DNA of 60,000 nt. It comes from Prorocentrum cordatum (lineage: Eukaryota > Sar > Dinophyceae > Prorocentrales > Prorocentraceae). Where the stretch lies: assembly GCA_963575745.1 (NCBI GenBank), contig CAUYUJ010021693.1:384768-444767 (forward strand), in the 5' to 3' direction. The notes under the pieces were generated by a model. That model ran no database searches. It worked only from the letters and a program-made list of their open reading frames with translations, and was not told the DNA's origin. Made by a program: the position numbers and the translations under genes. Position 1 is the stretch's first letter. Each line of letters begins with the position of its first letter. Of this stretch, positions 46,871 through 58,338 are shown piece after piece.

Positions 46871-49800
46871 TACTACAATACCAACCACAACTAGCAAGGC
46901 AAATCCCAACAGAACTCTGAACTCATTCGACACCACAGCCCCAATACGGACACGACGACGACGACGACGACGGCGAATCCGCCGACCCCTTCTCAGTCCC
47001 CAGACCCAAACTAGAAATTCGAGCCCCCCCCCCCACCCCCGCCTGGGACGACCGCCCAGAAATCCTCCGCCAGGGACGCCCCTCAGGGGGATCCAGGTTC
47101 CTGCGGTGCGTCGTGGCGGTTCCGAAAGAGCTCCTGTGATACCCAAGACCGTCCAACAAAACGCAGAAAGCTGCCACCATCGGCCCAAGACAGGGTATAG
47201 GCCCGAAAGAGCCTCAGATGCCCCCGAAACTCGCTCGGACACAAGTAAACGCACGAACTCTGCAGACTTCGAAACAACTGCCCCGACATAAAAAAAACAC
47301 GACTTCTCTTACATGCTAACCGTCGCCGTCGTCGTCAGCCACGTACAGCCCAAGATCTGAAACCGAAAACACCGCCAACCCCACGAACTCATGTAAGGGG
47401 TCGGCTGATGTGGCGTAAGTCTCTGGAATCGGACACCCGATTTTACAGATTTACCACTTGATCAAATCCCGCATGTTCCTAATTCATCCTCCTCATCCCA
47501 ATCCTCATCCTCATCGCCGTCCTCACCATCATCCTCGTCATCACCGTCATACAGTCCATTCCTCGTCGTTGCGTTCGCCCCGATCTTCCCTTCATTCCAC
47601 GACGAGGAGTCGGCGAGCTGATGATGGGAGGGGGAGGAAAATGATTGATTAAGATGCGTGCGGAGACGGAGTCTTCTCCTCCTCGTCCCCATCTTGTGCA
47701 CTCACACATAACACTCCGTATCAATTCCTCCTCCTCCTCCGAACAGGATATGCCACGATGGCAGAAAAAAGATATTCATGACGGGGATACGGTGCAGGAA
47801 AAACATATTGCGTGCTAGTTGGCGACATGTTGGCGTCGGCGTGACAACTCATCTCATGCGCCTTGCTGCACCACGCCAATGATCAATAAAACAAACAATC
47901 ATGAATAATACGTGAACTAGCGCTGGTAACGAACACAGTCGCAACAACGTAAGTTCCAGGGCACTTGCTACGACCCCCACCCCCATTCCCTCCACCAGGC
48001 CTCGGCTATTCCACCGCCCGGCTGCGCCATCGAACCTTTTTGCGCCAAAAGACCGCTTCCAGACAGACGGCATCCAAAACGAAAGAGACTGTCATACAGT
48101 TCTCGGTACGCTCTCGGGGCGAAAGTTGGATTAATGTCCACCCCTTCGGGGCCTTCTCGTGGCCTCCGGATGGTGCTCCCAGGGCTATCAAACCACCATT
48201 TTGGTCCAACGTCGCCAACGAATTCGAAACTCCAGTAGTATACCAAATACTTGATGCTTCTGGTGAATTTCGCCTCGCTGGTTATCTCCTGGACGCCTCT
48301 AACAAAATACATTCGGGCTCGTCTGGGGGATATCCCAAAATGCAAATTTCGCCTGATTATGTGTGTGGGCGCGTTCGGGAATTAATTTTGGACGATTCTG
48401 GACCCCGAAACGAAGCCCGAAGCGGCCCCGAACCAGCCCGGCTTTTGATGGCATTCGGACGGGGTTGCGGTCCATTGCGGAAGTGCTGTCGCGAGGGCTG
48501 TCCGGATTTTCCCCTGGGCCGCCTCGGGCCTTCATGGCCTCCTTCTGGGCTCTTCTCGCGGCCCTCTTCGGCCCTTGTGGGCGCCTCTTGGGCCGTTTTC
48601 GCGTCGTCTTTGGCTGGTCTCTATCAGTGTTCTGGCTATTTCTGGCCTCCTGCTGTGGTTAGGGGGCAAGGGTCAAGGGAGCCAGCGCCAATACCACTGA
48701 TCCGTTGGAAATGATGACGGGCCGACGGCTAATCGACGAATTCAACATCGATAAGCCACTCGGCATATCTGAGCCCAATCGGCGATGGGACGGAGGAGAA
48801 ATGGAGCGCAGGAAAAAAAAACAAAACACGCCTTTGGAGAGTCTTTCATAATTTTCGGGATATTGTCATCCCCTCTTGGCGCTGTCTGCGTCTCTTCTGG
48901 CTAGACCTGGAATGGGCGGGCGGTGAACGCGAAGCGTCTTGAATATATTCGCGGGAGCGGAAACCCCTCACTACGACAATGCCATTGTATGGAATGGGGT
49001 GATGGTCCGTCTTGGAGCCCTCTTAGAGCTCTGTTGGGGCACTCTCTTGGTCGCAGCTCTGGTGGATCGTCCCTGGGAACTCCGCATATGTAACCACTCG
49101 CTCAGATCCAATGACCGCGCGCTGCTGCGATGGAGCAGTTGATTGTAGCTTTCTCTCATGGAAGGTCCCCGCCATCAGGGGCGGGAAGGTATGCAACCCA
49201 ACGCTCAGAGAGATCCTTGTCTGCACGCTTCCAAATTGGTGGATACGGATATGAATATATCGATTACATCCCCAATGGATATTTGCCTGGCCACACCAGA
49301 GGGCTACGGCCTCCGGTTGCCCTCCAGGCGGCGGCCCAGGCAAGCCAGGCCACCGATCCGAGTGGCCACCATCACGGCCCCAGGGAGGCAGAAGGCCCTC
49401 CATGACGGCTGGAGGCCGCGCTAGACTGGCCCGAGGCTGGCCCCAAGACAGCCGAGACAGGCCTCAGGACAGCCGAGGAGATTGTAAGATCCAACAAGAC
49501 GGTCCCAGGACCTTTGAGCCCTCCTACCTGCCCATCGAACTCCCATGAAGCCCCGAGACGCCAAAACTACCCCCAGGATGCCCCGAAAACGCGCCGAAAG
49601 GACCGCGCGACAACCATGCAATGCCATCGCGGGACCACGCTACAGCATCCCTACGCACCTGGCGGGGTGCGCGACGGCGCAACTGGATACATTCAAACTA
49701 CTATGTACAGAGCACCGAAGGGATCTGGCGCAGGCATACTGTCGACTGGCATACCAGTCAGCCTGCCTCTCCACGCCAGCGGCACTCTAACGATCATGAT

Positions 49801-50492
49801 AATTTCCAGCCTTCGAGCACAGTTCATTTCTGCCTCATTCTCCCTCCTCCCTCCTCCTCCCTCCTCCTTCCTCCTCGAAGGCTGCCTAAGCCGAGGATGC
49901 CTGGCCAGTGCCGCCGCACACCACGGCGGCCGTTGGCCGCAAGAGAGCCGTGGTGCGGGCTGGGCGCGATCGCGCAGCGGTTGGCGCCGGGCGCCGGCCG
50001 GAGGGAGTGGGCAGTCGCGTTCGGCGAGAAAGCTCTGGATCCTGGGGCTTGCCGCAGACTCGGCATCTCGTCCCGAGCCGGTCTTGAGCGATCACAGGGC
50101 CCGAAGATAGCCCCAGGTGGGACCGAAAACGTGATTGCTTCACAACGTAACTCCTCCCGAGGTCTGCACCCTTGGGCCAGGACCGGCTCTTCATCCCGAG
50201 TCGTATGTGGACGGCCCAAGGGCCCGGGGACCGAAAGCTGCCGAGAACCATCCGTCAATAGTTCTTCGCAGCGAGAGGACGGGGGGGTGGTGGCCCTTGC
50301 CCTGTGCGCCCCTTTCCTTCACGGCGAGGCCGGGCGACCCGATCCCGCCGGCCAAGACTCCGTCGCTGGGCGCGAGCGGCTCGTGAAACGCACGTCTTGC
50401 CGCACGGCGGGCGGCGCTGAGAGTAGTCTGGGAGGCCTCGTGGCCCTAGCCACGATATCCACGGGAGGCAGAATGACATACTAAAACTAGGC
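46871..50492. other. Anonymous DNA, no gene recognised
   Basis: Only short unrelated frames are present. CTCATC-type pyrimidine runs occur at 47,480-47,560 and a weak CTTGGGC-type repeat at 48,520-48,640. Low-complexity Arg/Ser frames near 49,900-50,400 have no conserved motif. Confidence 0.45.
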
Positions 50493-50532
50493 GCCCCCTG
50501 GGGATCTCGACCCCTGGGGATCTCGACCCCTT
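50493..50532 (+). repeat. Short direct repeat (CCTGGGGATCTCGACC twice)
   Basis: Two adjacent copies of a ~19-base unit sit next to the 3' edge of anonymous DNA. It is short and of unknown meaning. Confidence 0.7.
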
Positions 50533-50984
50533 CAACAGAGCCGGGTTTTCATCCCACGCCGTGCTACGGCCCTGGACCCGGAGAGTGCCTCTAGACCATG
50601 GAAAGCTGCTCTTTTTACGGCCGTCGTTTGTTGCGTCGCCTGGATGTGATGGCAGGTCGGGGTCCGAGCCCAGGTCGACCTGGCAGGCAGGATTGGGACG
50701 CAGGAGGACATAGTAGTACTATGCATCCCCCTTGGAGGCGCACGTCAAAACCAACATACCGTGTACATATGTGTAGATATACATACATGTGCACGTGTAC
50801 GTACGTATGTGAACGTACATCTACATGCATACACCTAGTAAAGCATCTTTTAGCCTGCATGGACCCAGTGAGTGATACCACTGTGGAGGTCAAAAAGCAT
50901 CATGATGTGCAAACTATGCGGTGTAAGTTTTGCGGTGTGAGCGACTGGGGGGAGGCAAGCTTTGTGCAAGCCATGCTGTGCAAG
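50533..50984. other. Anonymous DNA with a TACGTA-rich part
   Basis: An alternating ACGTAC/ATGTGTAC stretch lies at 50,755-50,835. No gene is seen. Confidence 0.5.
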
Positions 50985-51225
50985 CGTCAACGCACGGGGC
51001 GCCGACGAGCGGGCACGGGCGCTGACGAGGCGAGTTTTCGGGAAACCCACCCAGCGCACGGGGCGCCCACGGGGCGCCGACGAGCGGGCTCGGGCGCCAA
51101 CCGCCCAGCGCAGGAGGGCGCCAACAAGGCGAAGCTTCACCTGACTCTCCGAACGCGCGGGGCGCCCACGAGGCGCCCACGAGCAGGCACGGGCGCCGAC
51201 GCGACGGTAACCCGGGAAACCCCCC
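50985..51225. repeat. Degenerate minisatellite (GGGGCGCCCACGAGGCG-like)
   Basis: Blocks such as ACGGGGCGCCGACGAGCGGG recur with variants every ~60-70 bases, with shorter GGCGCC-centred units between. No coding evidence is found. Confidence 0.65.
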
Positions 51226-52148
51226 TTAATACTTGAGAAAACATAATCAAAACCCGTGCCTAAGTGCAAGTACGATTTGGGAATCTTTACTTTGGCGATA
51301 TGGCGTCAAAAAGGGATCGCCACTCGTCGGCCCCGGGAAGCCGACCCACACATTGTATCAACATGTGTGGGCGAAGGCGACACACACCCGCACGCACACA
51401 CAAACGCACTCACTCACTCACTCACTCACTCACTCACTCAAACACACAGACACACACGCATGACACATCACTACGTTGTGAACGAAGTCGCGGCGGAGGG
51501 TTCGGGCAATCCCACCAGCTCTTTGGGCGCAGGTGGTCTAGAGCGCTTCCTGTTCCAACGTCCTTCCTTTCCCTGCGCGGGAGGTTTACCTCAGTTTGAA
51601 AGGGGTTGGGGGGCCCAACCAGCAGCTTCGCCTTAGGCAAAGCCCAGCTCCCACTCTGTTGTACCGTAGTAGCGATAGTCCCAGTAGTAGGGGGCGAGCC
51701 ATCTCAGGCAGTTTTGGTATCGATGGCAGATGGTACACCTCGCGCTGAGGTGTAGTCAGATCTGGGCGGCCAGCCGCTTTGAGCCAAGCAGCCGCGGATG
51801 CACGCTCGTCCCCATTCACACGCAACGCCCAGCTCACTTTAGAGTCGGGGTGGAGGGAGACGAAGCGTGAACCCGCCGCCTCTACACAGCAGGTACAGCA
51901 GCGACTAGTTCATAAAAGAGCCAGCAACAAAAACAAAAACAACGGGCCCGTAAGGAAGGTGGACCCGCACGCAAGTTGCCTCGCCTGCACTATAACGTGC
52001 ATGCAAATACTCCTCAGGCGGGTACAGAACGAGATGTCTGGCCAACCCGGTCGGGAGATTTCTCTGTCGATGCTCCGCTTGGTGTTACCGTCCGCAGTCA
52101 TATCGCGGGTGCCACACAAATGAATACTGTGCACGATTCTTCGCTCCA
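51226..52148. other. Anonymous DNA with a (CACT)n microsatellite
   Basis: A CACTCACT run occupies about 51,406-51,440 inside a CACACG-rich stretch (51,375-51,460). No gene is recognised in the remainder. Confidence 0.5.
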
Positions 52149-52520
52149 TCATCTATCGAATCCAGCTGATGTCCTACAGAAGGCACACTCAGTCGGCTTC
52201 TTCAAGTCTTTGCTTGACTCAGAATCTGCGGTCAAAGTGACCTTGATGCTTAGGCCACCCAACACAAGTACGTCTTTCAACTGAGTGGGAGTTAGCGGCC
52301 CTGCGTGGAGCTCGTGCAGAGTCACGATCGTGGGATAACACTCCTCCAAATTGCGGGCAGCTGCTAGTGTCTCTGCTGAGTAGCTAGAGCGGACCTGCAA
52401 GCGGTGAGACTCGCAGTACGCATCGATCAAATGAACGACGGGCTTACCAGATGGCGTGCTTCCACACAGTAGCCGGTTCGCCCCGCGAATGCCATAGCCT
52501 TTGACTTCGTCATCGGCGTC
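52149..52520 (-). pseudogene. Copia-type RNase H
   Basis: The frame is open from GDADDEVKGYGIRGANRLLC through PSGKPVVHLIDAYCESHRLQ, VRSSYSAETLAAARNLEECY and LTADSESSKDLKKPTECAFC. SSYSAETLA carries the conserved Glu of the RNase H fold and TADSES is the counterpart of the TD-x-K/S motif. Order and spacing match the RNase H that ends copia pol. Confidence 0.65.
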
Positions 52521-52879
52521 TCCACTCAGGCGTCGGCGACCTGAGTCGCTACGCAGGTCAACCTCGCCCGTTGGGGCCGTCGCCTGGTAGACGAATTCTT
52601 AGGGCAAGCCTGCAATTCCTTGGTAATCGCGTTCAGTCGTCACACTTGTATATTGCTCGGTTCTTGGACACGCTGTAGAGAATCAACATGCACTATGAAC
52701 AGCACCTGGGTGATTAATGCATGCACCAGTGCGCCTCTATGTCTGAAGAACATGTGCGCAACCATCTTGGATGCCTGAACGTCAGCGTCGGCGCCGGTAA
52801 GTTCAGGATATTGTATAGGACGGAGCTGCTTTATGTATTCGTCTTGGCCCAAAGTAACACTGCCGTTCTCATCCTTGGT

Positions 52880-53251
52880 CTATCTCACAACGCAGTTGGT
52901 GCATGTGCTCTTGTTGAATTTACACTTGCCAGTGTCTCCCACGCACTTGGCACGCCTGTCAATGGTGCCCTCAGTGCCGGCCATATTGATATAATCGAGA
53001 TTTCGGGCCGCAAGCAGGTCGCTGCTCGCCTCGAACTCCTCGTCGTAGGACGTGGGTCTGAGACCAAAATATCTCGTGATCCTTCTGTGCTTCAGTGAGA
53101 AAGCTCGGGGTGCGTCTTTGGTGCCAGTGCCTGGTCTAAGGCGCTGCAAGCAGTGCTTCGACTCGTCGTGGCGATCAAATCCTGGGGACGTTCGAAGCGC
53201 CGTGGCCGATCCAGGCGGCGGAATAAAACGCGCCACGCGTTCCTTTTTCAC
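52880..53251 (-). pseudogene. Copia-type reverse transcriptase, C-terminal part
   Basis: RFIPPPGSATALRTSPGFDR is the 'PPG' block of copia RT. QRLRPGTGTKDAPRAFSLKH matches the 'L.K..YGLKDAPRAF' block. The catalytic box reads ARNLDYINMAG at 52,988-52,999, where copia RT has H/Y-V-D-D-I. Leu-Asp-Tyr replaces Val-Asp-Asp, so one catalytic Asp is Tyr. Confidence 0.7.
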
Positions 53252-54179
53252 CAGTTGCCTCGGACAGTTCCCGGTGGGTCAGCCCTTTCAGGAAGGCCAT
53301 GTTGATGTCGAGGGAGGCGATGATCCATTGCTGCTTGCACGCTGCTGTGCTCGCGAATAGCCCCTGGCTTGACCGCCGTGCTGTTCCCGAAACGGTTTCC
53401 ACATCAAAGGCTTCACGGTCCATGGAGCCTCGCATCACCATGCGTAATATGATGGCACGTTCCATTTCGCCCTTCTCGTTCTTTACAAACTTCCATGCGT
53501 GCACATACCTCGAAGTCATGATGTTTGACGCTTTAGATGTATATAGCATGTTGAAGCACTTGTTGTCAAACCATGTCTTGAGTTTAGTGATTAGGGCTTT
53601 CGATGCTTCCTCGGGATTCGCCTGGATGTCAGCCTTCGCGCGAAAGTCTTCTTCCTTGACGACCACAGCTCGCTTTGCAGCGGCGGCAACATATACTCGC
53701 ATGGTGGTCACGCGGTCGGCGTCAAATATACCGCGCTGATGTTCGGGCAGGACTACATTGTACATTTCTGCCGCGAGGCAGAATTCTACATAGTTTCCAT
53801 TTTCGTCTGAGTCCAATCCGTACCTGCAATCTTTGACCGTGGAGCACAGTGGGACATGATACGTCTCCTCGATGTCGGAGTCGCGTGGGTGTCCCCACTT
53901 AGGAAGGTGTCCCCGCTTATCTTCAGCTACAATGATCAGCGCACTATTGTCTGGAATCAGATACGTGGGCGCTGTGAAAAGATCCTCGGGTGGAGTTGCC
54001 TCCAGTAGTTCCCTTTTCATCTTGTAGTTCTGCACACCAAACTTCCATATTGTGTGCCTCGAGGTCAGCCTCCGATTCCTCATAGATCGTGGGAAGCCGT
54101 CCATCCTCCCGTGGTGGTTCGGCGTCTGAGGCTTCTCTTGCGGTTCCATCTGGTGTCGGTGCATCCGCCAATTCCGCAA
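53175..54179 (-). CDS. Copia-type reverse transcriptase, N-terminal part
   Basis: The first ~55 codons are shadow. From there the frame reads PPEDLFTAPTYLIPDNSALI and later SRYVHAWKFVKNEKGEMERA, the R(W)V.xWK block of copia RT, then RMVMRGSMDREAFDVETVSG (K/R-A-R-x-V-x-x-G region). The catalytic motif is IIASLDINMAFLKGLTHREL with Asp291 at 53,307-53,309, as expected for Ty1/copia 'LDVKTAFLxG'. The frame changes near 53,250. Copia RT copies element RNA into DNA inside virus-like particles. Confidence 0.78.
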   Translation of the reverse strand: MRNWRMHRHQMEPQEKPQTPNHHGRMDGFPRSMRNRRLTSRHTIWKFGVQNYKMKRELLEATPPEDLFTAPTYLIPDNSALIIVAEDKRGHLPKWGHPRDSDIEETYHVPLCSTVKDCRYGLDSDENGNYVEFCLAAEMYNVVLPEHQRGIFDADRVTTMRVYVAAAAKRAVVVKEEDFRAKADIQANPEEASKALITKLKTWFDNKCFNMLYTSKASNIMTSRYVHAWKFVKNEKGEMERAIILRMVMRGSMDREAFDVETVSGTARRSSQGLFASTAACKQQWIIASLDINMAFLKGLTHRELSEATGEKGTRGAFYSAAWIGHGASNVPRI

Positions 54180-54615
54180 TCTTTGTCATGTCTTGGTCAA
54201 AGCCCGCCTGACGTTTGGTGGACTTCAGGCACAGGATGACTCTTGAATGTGCTGATCAAGTTAGGTCGTGAATGTTAGGAGCGGTGCTTTCTGCTTCATA
54301 AAGATGAAAACCTGGATTCACATCGTTGTGATAATGGACCAGTGTGCAACTGTCAGCGTAAGCAACCGGAGGTAGCTCATGGATATTCTTGGCTAGCCTG
54401 GCAAAAACTACGTTCTCAATGCGGAAGAAGTCTCTGATAAGGCATTGTAAAGCTTGGTGTACCTTAGGAGACAGTCGGCTTGCACTTGTCATCTGACGCA
54501 TCCCCTTCTTGGTCGAGAAATAGCCTGGCGGGTTCCCTTCGTTCATCAGGCTCGGCTCGCCTAATAAGCCAAAACAAGGAAAGCAAGAAAAGCAAGAAAA
54601 GCAAATATATGTCAT
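54022..54615 (-). pseudogene. Copia-type pol, region upstream of the RT
   Basis: The frame runs SPKVHQALQCLIRDFFRIEN, ELPPVAYADSCTLVHYHNDV and NPGFHLYEAESTAPNIHDLT, stops at 54,256, and resumes in the same frame (MTKIAELADAPTPDGTAREA, acidic) to about 54,020. It then hops to the RT frame. The ordered part has the look of a conserved retrotransposon region, but I cannot name the domain. Confidence 0.45.
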
Positions 54616-54878
54616 GTAATATTACGAATAAGTGATATATATATATATATATATATATCTTGAGTAGTATGATTTATTCGTGAACATTCTGGAAAAATGT
54701 GTGTGATACTTAAGAATATATGAAATAAAAAATAGCCCTTTGATTCAATTGCTTTGGAAACTGAAATATAAGATCATTAAGAGTAAGAGTACTTATATTA
54801 CACATACGAGTGATAGTGACAGTAGTAGTAGTAATCGTCGTCGTCGTCGTATTAGTAGTAGTAGTAGTAGTAGTAGTC

Positions 54879-54913
<35 letters not shown>

Positions 54914-54932
54914 TGTAGTAGTAGTAGTAGTC

Positions 54933-54963
<31 letters not shown>

Positions 54964-55027
54964 TGGTAGTAGTAGTAGTAGTAGTAGTAATAGTAGTAGC
55001 AGTAGTAGTAGTAGTAGTAGCAGCAGC

Positions 55028-55062
<35 letters not shown>

Positions 55063-55082
55063 TAGTAGTAGTAGTAGTAGTA

Positions 55083-55118
<36 letters not shown>

Positions 55119-55314
55119 ATAGTAGTAGTAGTAATCGTAGTAGTAGTAGTGGTGGTAGTAGTAGTAGTAGTAGAAGTAGTAGTACTCCTAGTCGTAGTGA
55201 AATTATACATATGTGAGTAATAGTAATCGTAGTAGTCAACAAATATCCACACATGTACATAAACCACATATATATATATATATGAGCGCACACATGAATA
55301 CATATACACACGTA
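54616..55314. repeat. (AT)n run and (TAG)n array
   Basis: (AT)n lies at 54,637-54,657 and a (TAG)n array at 54,815-55,195 with CAG and TCG interruptions. A second AT run lies near 55,270-55,283. Ser- and Thr-rich frames across it are artefacts. Confidence 0.9.
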
Positions 55315-55352
55315 CTAGAACCACGCGCGCGCTTCGCGCGCTTAGGTTCTAG
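55315..55352. repeat. Perfect-arm hairpin with GC core
   Basis: CTAGAACC (55,315-55,322) pairs with GGTTCTAG (55,345-55,352). An inner GCGCGC (55,327-55,332) pairs with GCGCGC (55,336-55,341) around a TTC loop. It could be a structured DNA or RNA element; no downstream gene gives it meaning. Confidence 0.7.
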
Positions 55353-56035
55353 TCGACTCCGACAATGGTGTCCGCAAGCATCGCAAGCATCTCAGGATAC
55401 GGTGGGACAGGTATCCCAGGCGTACACCGCCTTTCTCTCGCGGGTGCGCGGAGCCTCCTGGGGGGTGCCTCGGGGTCCAGGGCGGTCGCGGGGCCGCCTG
55501 AGAGCGCCATGGGACGCACCGGAGGGCCCTTGGGAACCATCTGGGGGGGGTCTGGGGGGCCTCTTGGGAGCCTTTTGGGGGTTGTCTGGCGGTGTCGTCG
55601 TCCTTGGGGCGTTTCTTGGGGGTTTCCTGGGGCCGTCTTGTACTCTCTTGGGGGTCTCTTGAGCCGTCCGTCTCGAAGTTGTTTTGGGCCGTGTTGGGGC
55701 TCTCTTGGGGGCTTCTTGAATCGTCATGGGGTGATCTTGACGGCTTCTTTTCCTGTCTAGGGCAGCTGGGAGCCAGGAACAGCAAGAACGCATCAACATA
55801 TAAAACACTCGAACACGAGCTCCTTCCTAGGGGTTCCTCTCGGGGCGTCGGGGAGGCTTCTGGAACCTTGGGCCGTCTTCGCGCGGAGTGGAACCTGCCC
55901 AGGGCGCCCCAAATGCATTCTTGGGCTGTCTTGGGCTGGTCTGGAGGGCGTCTGGAGCCGATCGGGCGCGCTCGGAGCCTCTGGGGTGGCCCCGACCCCC
56001 CATGTCAACCCGTTGTCCCCGTCCGGGCATTCGCC
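55353..56035. repeat. Degenerate CTTGGGG/CCTTGGG repeat field
   Basis: From about 55,440 to 55,760 the sequence is filled with units such as CTTGGGGG and CTTGGGAG at variable 11-15-base spacing. Frames across it show no conserved motif. Confidence 0.6.
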
Positions 56036-56230
56036 TCCTATTCGTCGTCCTCCTCCTTCTCCTCCTCCTCCTCGTGCTCCTCCTGACCCTCCCGTTCCTG
56101 CTCCTCCTCCTCCTCCTCCTCCTCCTCCTCCTTCTCCTCATCCTCCTCCTCCTCCTCCTCCCCCCCTCCTCATCCTCCTCCTCCTCCTCCTCCTCCCCCC
56201 CTCCTCCTCTCCCTCTTCCTCCCTCCCGTC
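56036..56230. repeat. (CTC)n microsatellite
   Basis: CTCCTC runs with CCC interruptions give Leu/Pro/Ser-rich frames that are artefacts. Confidence 0.9.
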
Positions 56231-56410
56231 CGATTCCGTCTCTCCGCCCGTCTCCCTCGGGGAGCGCCGCGGCGTGCGTGGCGGGCAGCGCCTGTCGCCC
56301 CCTCCTCCTCCGCCTCCTCATCCTCCTACTCTTTGCCCTCCTGTTCCTCGACCTCGCCCTCGTCTTCGTCCTCGTCCTCCCGATGGTCTGGGGGGTGGAA
56401 GCATAAGAAA

Positions 56411-56649
56411 TCATGTTCCCGAAAAGCTTTCTGGGGAAATGATGTTGGGATGTCTCGGGGGGCATCTGGTGGCTTCCCTTGGGGGACCCTTGGGGACCTC
56501 CTGGGACTTCCTGGGGGGCTCATCCTCATCGTCGGCATCGTCATCGTCATCGTCATTGTCGTCGTCGTCATCACCATCAGCATCATCATCATTAGCAGCA
56601 AAATCAGCATGAGCATGAGCATCAGCATTATCGTCATCATCAGCAGCAC

Positions 56650-56699
<50 letters not shown>

Positions 56700-56856
56700 C
56701 TATCAATATCATTATCATCAGCATCATCATCATCACCACCATCATCATCGTGGTCGTCGCCATCGTCGTCAGCATCATCAACACCATCACCATCACCATC
56801 ACCATCACCAACACCATCACCCTCATCATCACCATCATCATCACCATCATACTCAC

Positions 56857-56893
<37 letters not shown>

Positions 56894-57830
56894 GTCGTCA
56901 TCATCATCAGCAGTAGCAGCAGCAGCCGCATCAGCATCGCATGGGCCGCCGCAGAGGCGTTTCCGAGCGTGGCGGCAGGTAGCGGTGCGTGGGACTCCCT
57001 GAGGGTGGTTCCTGGCAGGCGTTTAGGAGTCATGATTCGGGCGGGGGGCGGCCGCTGGCGCAGTCATGTTCCGGGAAAGCTTGCTGGGAACATGATTTGT
57101 TAGGCCATATTGTGGGGCCTCTAGGAGCAGACCTGAGGGCCCATTCGGTTCCTGCTTGGCAGGCATTTGGGGGACAGATGGTGTGGGCGGGGAGCGGAAG
57201 CCTGAGGAATCATGCTCCCGGCAAGCTTTCTGGGAACATGATTTGTCGGGCTGTCTTGGGGGGCCTCTGGGCGCGTATATGAGGTCCCATGGGGGGCTGC
57301 CCGGCAGGCATTTTGGGACTCATGGTTGGGGCCGGGGGCGGAAGCCTGAGGAATGATGTTTCCAGGAGGCTTCCTGGAAACATGATTTGTTGGGGTGTCT
57401 TTGGGGGCCTCCGGGGGCTTCGGGGCCTCACGCATTTTCCGAGCGTGGCGGCAGGTAGCGCTGCTTGGGACTCTCGTAGGGTTTTCCTGGCAAGCGAGGG
57501 AACATAATTTGGGCGGAGGGCGGCAACTCGATAAATCATGTTCCCGGGAAGCTTTCCGGGAATATGATTTGTTGGGCTGTCTTGGGGGCTCAAGGGGCGT
57601 ATCTGGGGACCCACTGGGGCCTTCCCGGAAGGTATTTGAGGAACATGGATGAGGCAACCATATTCCGGGAAAGCTTTCTGGGGACATGATATGTTGGCTG
57701 GGGGCTTACCTGGGGGCCCCTGGAGGCCTTCCTGGCAGGCCGTTTGGGAACATGGTTGGGGCGGTGGGCGGAAGCCGAAGGAATCATGTTCCCAGAAAGC
57801 TTTCTGGGAACCTGATTTACTGGGGGGTCT
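56411..57830. repeat. Seven copies of a palindrome-centred repeat (GTTCCC...AAGCTT...GGGAAC)
   Basis: A ~32-base dyad of the form TCATGTTCC..., AAGCTT centre, ...GGAACATGA occurs at 56,411, 57,064, 57,210, 57,354, 57,537, 57,660 and 57,784. The last six are spaced 123-183 bases apart. Flanks share GGCGGAAGCCTGAGGAA and CATTTGGGG-type blocks, so the repeats are longer than the dyad. Two copies (57,354 and 57,784) are perfect palindromes with different sequences. Confidence 0.8.
56520..56945. repeat. (ATC)n microsatellite
   Basis: CATCATC runs, with CACCAT and GTCATC interruptions, extend over ~420 bases. Met- and Ile-rich frames here are artefacts. Confidence 0.92.
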
Positions 57831-58338
57831 TGGAGGCCCGCTGGGGCCTTCCCTTGGGGCTCCTTCGGGGCCTGTTGGGGCTTCCGGGGGCCTCTTGGGA
57901 GCCTCACGGGGCTTCTTGGGAGCCTCTTGATGGCCTCCAGGGCCTTCCTGGGGGCCTCTAAGGCGTGCGCGCGCCGGAGACCTTGAAATGTCGCGTTCTT
58001 GGGGCCATCTTGGGTCGCTCTTGGGGCCTTCTTGGGGCTCTCTTGGGGCCCTCTTGGGTTGTCTGGGGAGCCTCCTGGGCCGTCTCGGGGCCCTTTTGGG
58101 AGCCTTTTCGGCCGTCTTGGAGCGATCTCCGTGGGGAAGCGGAACATGCGGGAAAGCACAAATCCTTCAAAAACCAACGGAACATCTATGATTTTTGGCT
58201 TCTCGGGCCCTTTGGGGAGCCTCTTGAGGCCCTCTTGGGGCGGTTTGGCGGCGTCATCGGCCGTCTTGAGGCCATATTGGGCGTCTTCGGGGCCTCTTGC
58301 GGGCCCAATTTGAAGCCAAACGCCCTCCAAGGAACACT
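57831..58338. repeat. CTTGGGG repeat field abutting the element 1 fragment
   Basis: CTTGGGG occurs at 58,020, 58,031 and 58,042 (11-base period) and at looser spacing on both sides. The block ends where homology to element 1 starts. A short anonymous insert (58,130-58,200) interrupts it. Confidence 0.75.

Larger units (their letters stand above)
52149..54615 (-). mobile_element. Decayed Ty1/copia retrotransposon pol (RT and RNase H)
   Basis: Four minus-strand frames line up as a copia polyprotein: an N-terminal part of unrecognised family (54,022-54,615), RT with ASLDINMAFLKG (53,307 region), an RT-to-RNase H stretch containing TSPGFDRHDE and GTGTKDAPRAFSLK, and RNase H (52,150-52,520). Breaks lie near 54,020 and 53,250 and between 52,520 and 52,880. 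No LTR pair, gag or integrase is recognised in the window. The RT catalytic pair is lost, so this copy is inactive. Confidence 0.8.

Noticed and set aside
48188-48206. Partial spliced-leader match (CCATTTTGGTCCAAC)
   Set aside because: The 3' half differs and the upstream GTAG part is absent.
49621-50484. 287-codon plus-strand frame with Arg/Gly/Ser-rich sequence
   Set aside because: No conserved motif and overlapping frames on both strands are equally open; considered non-coding.
54710-55324. Poly-Thr, poly-Ser and poly-Val frames
   Set aside because: All come from the TAG array at 54,815-55,195.
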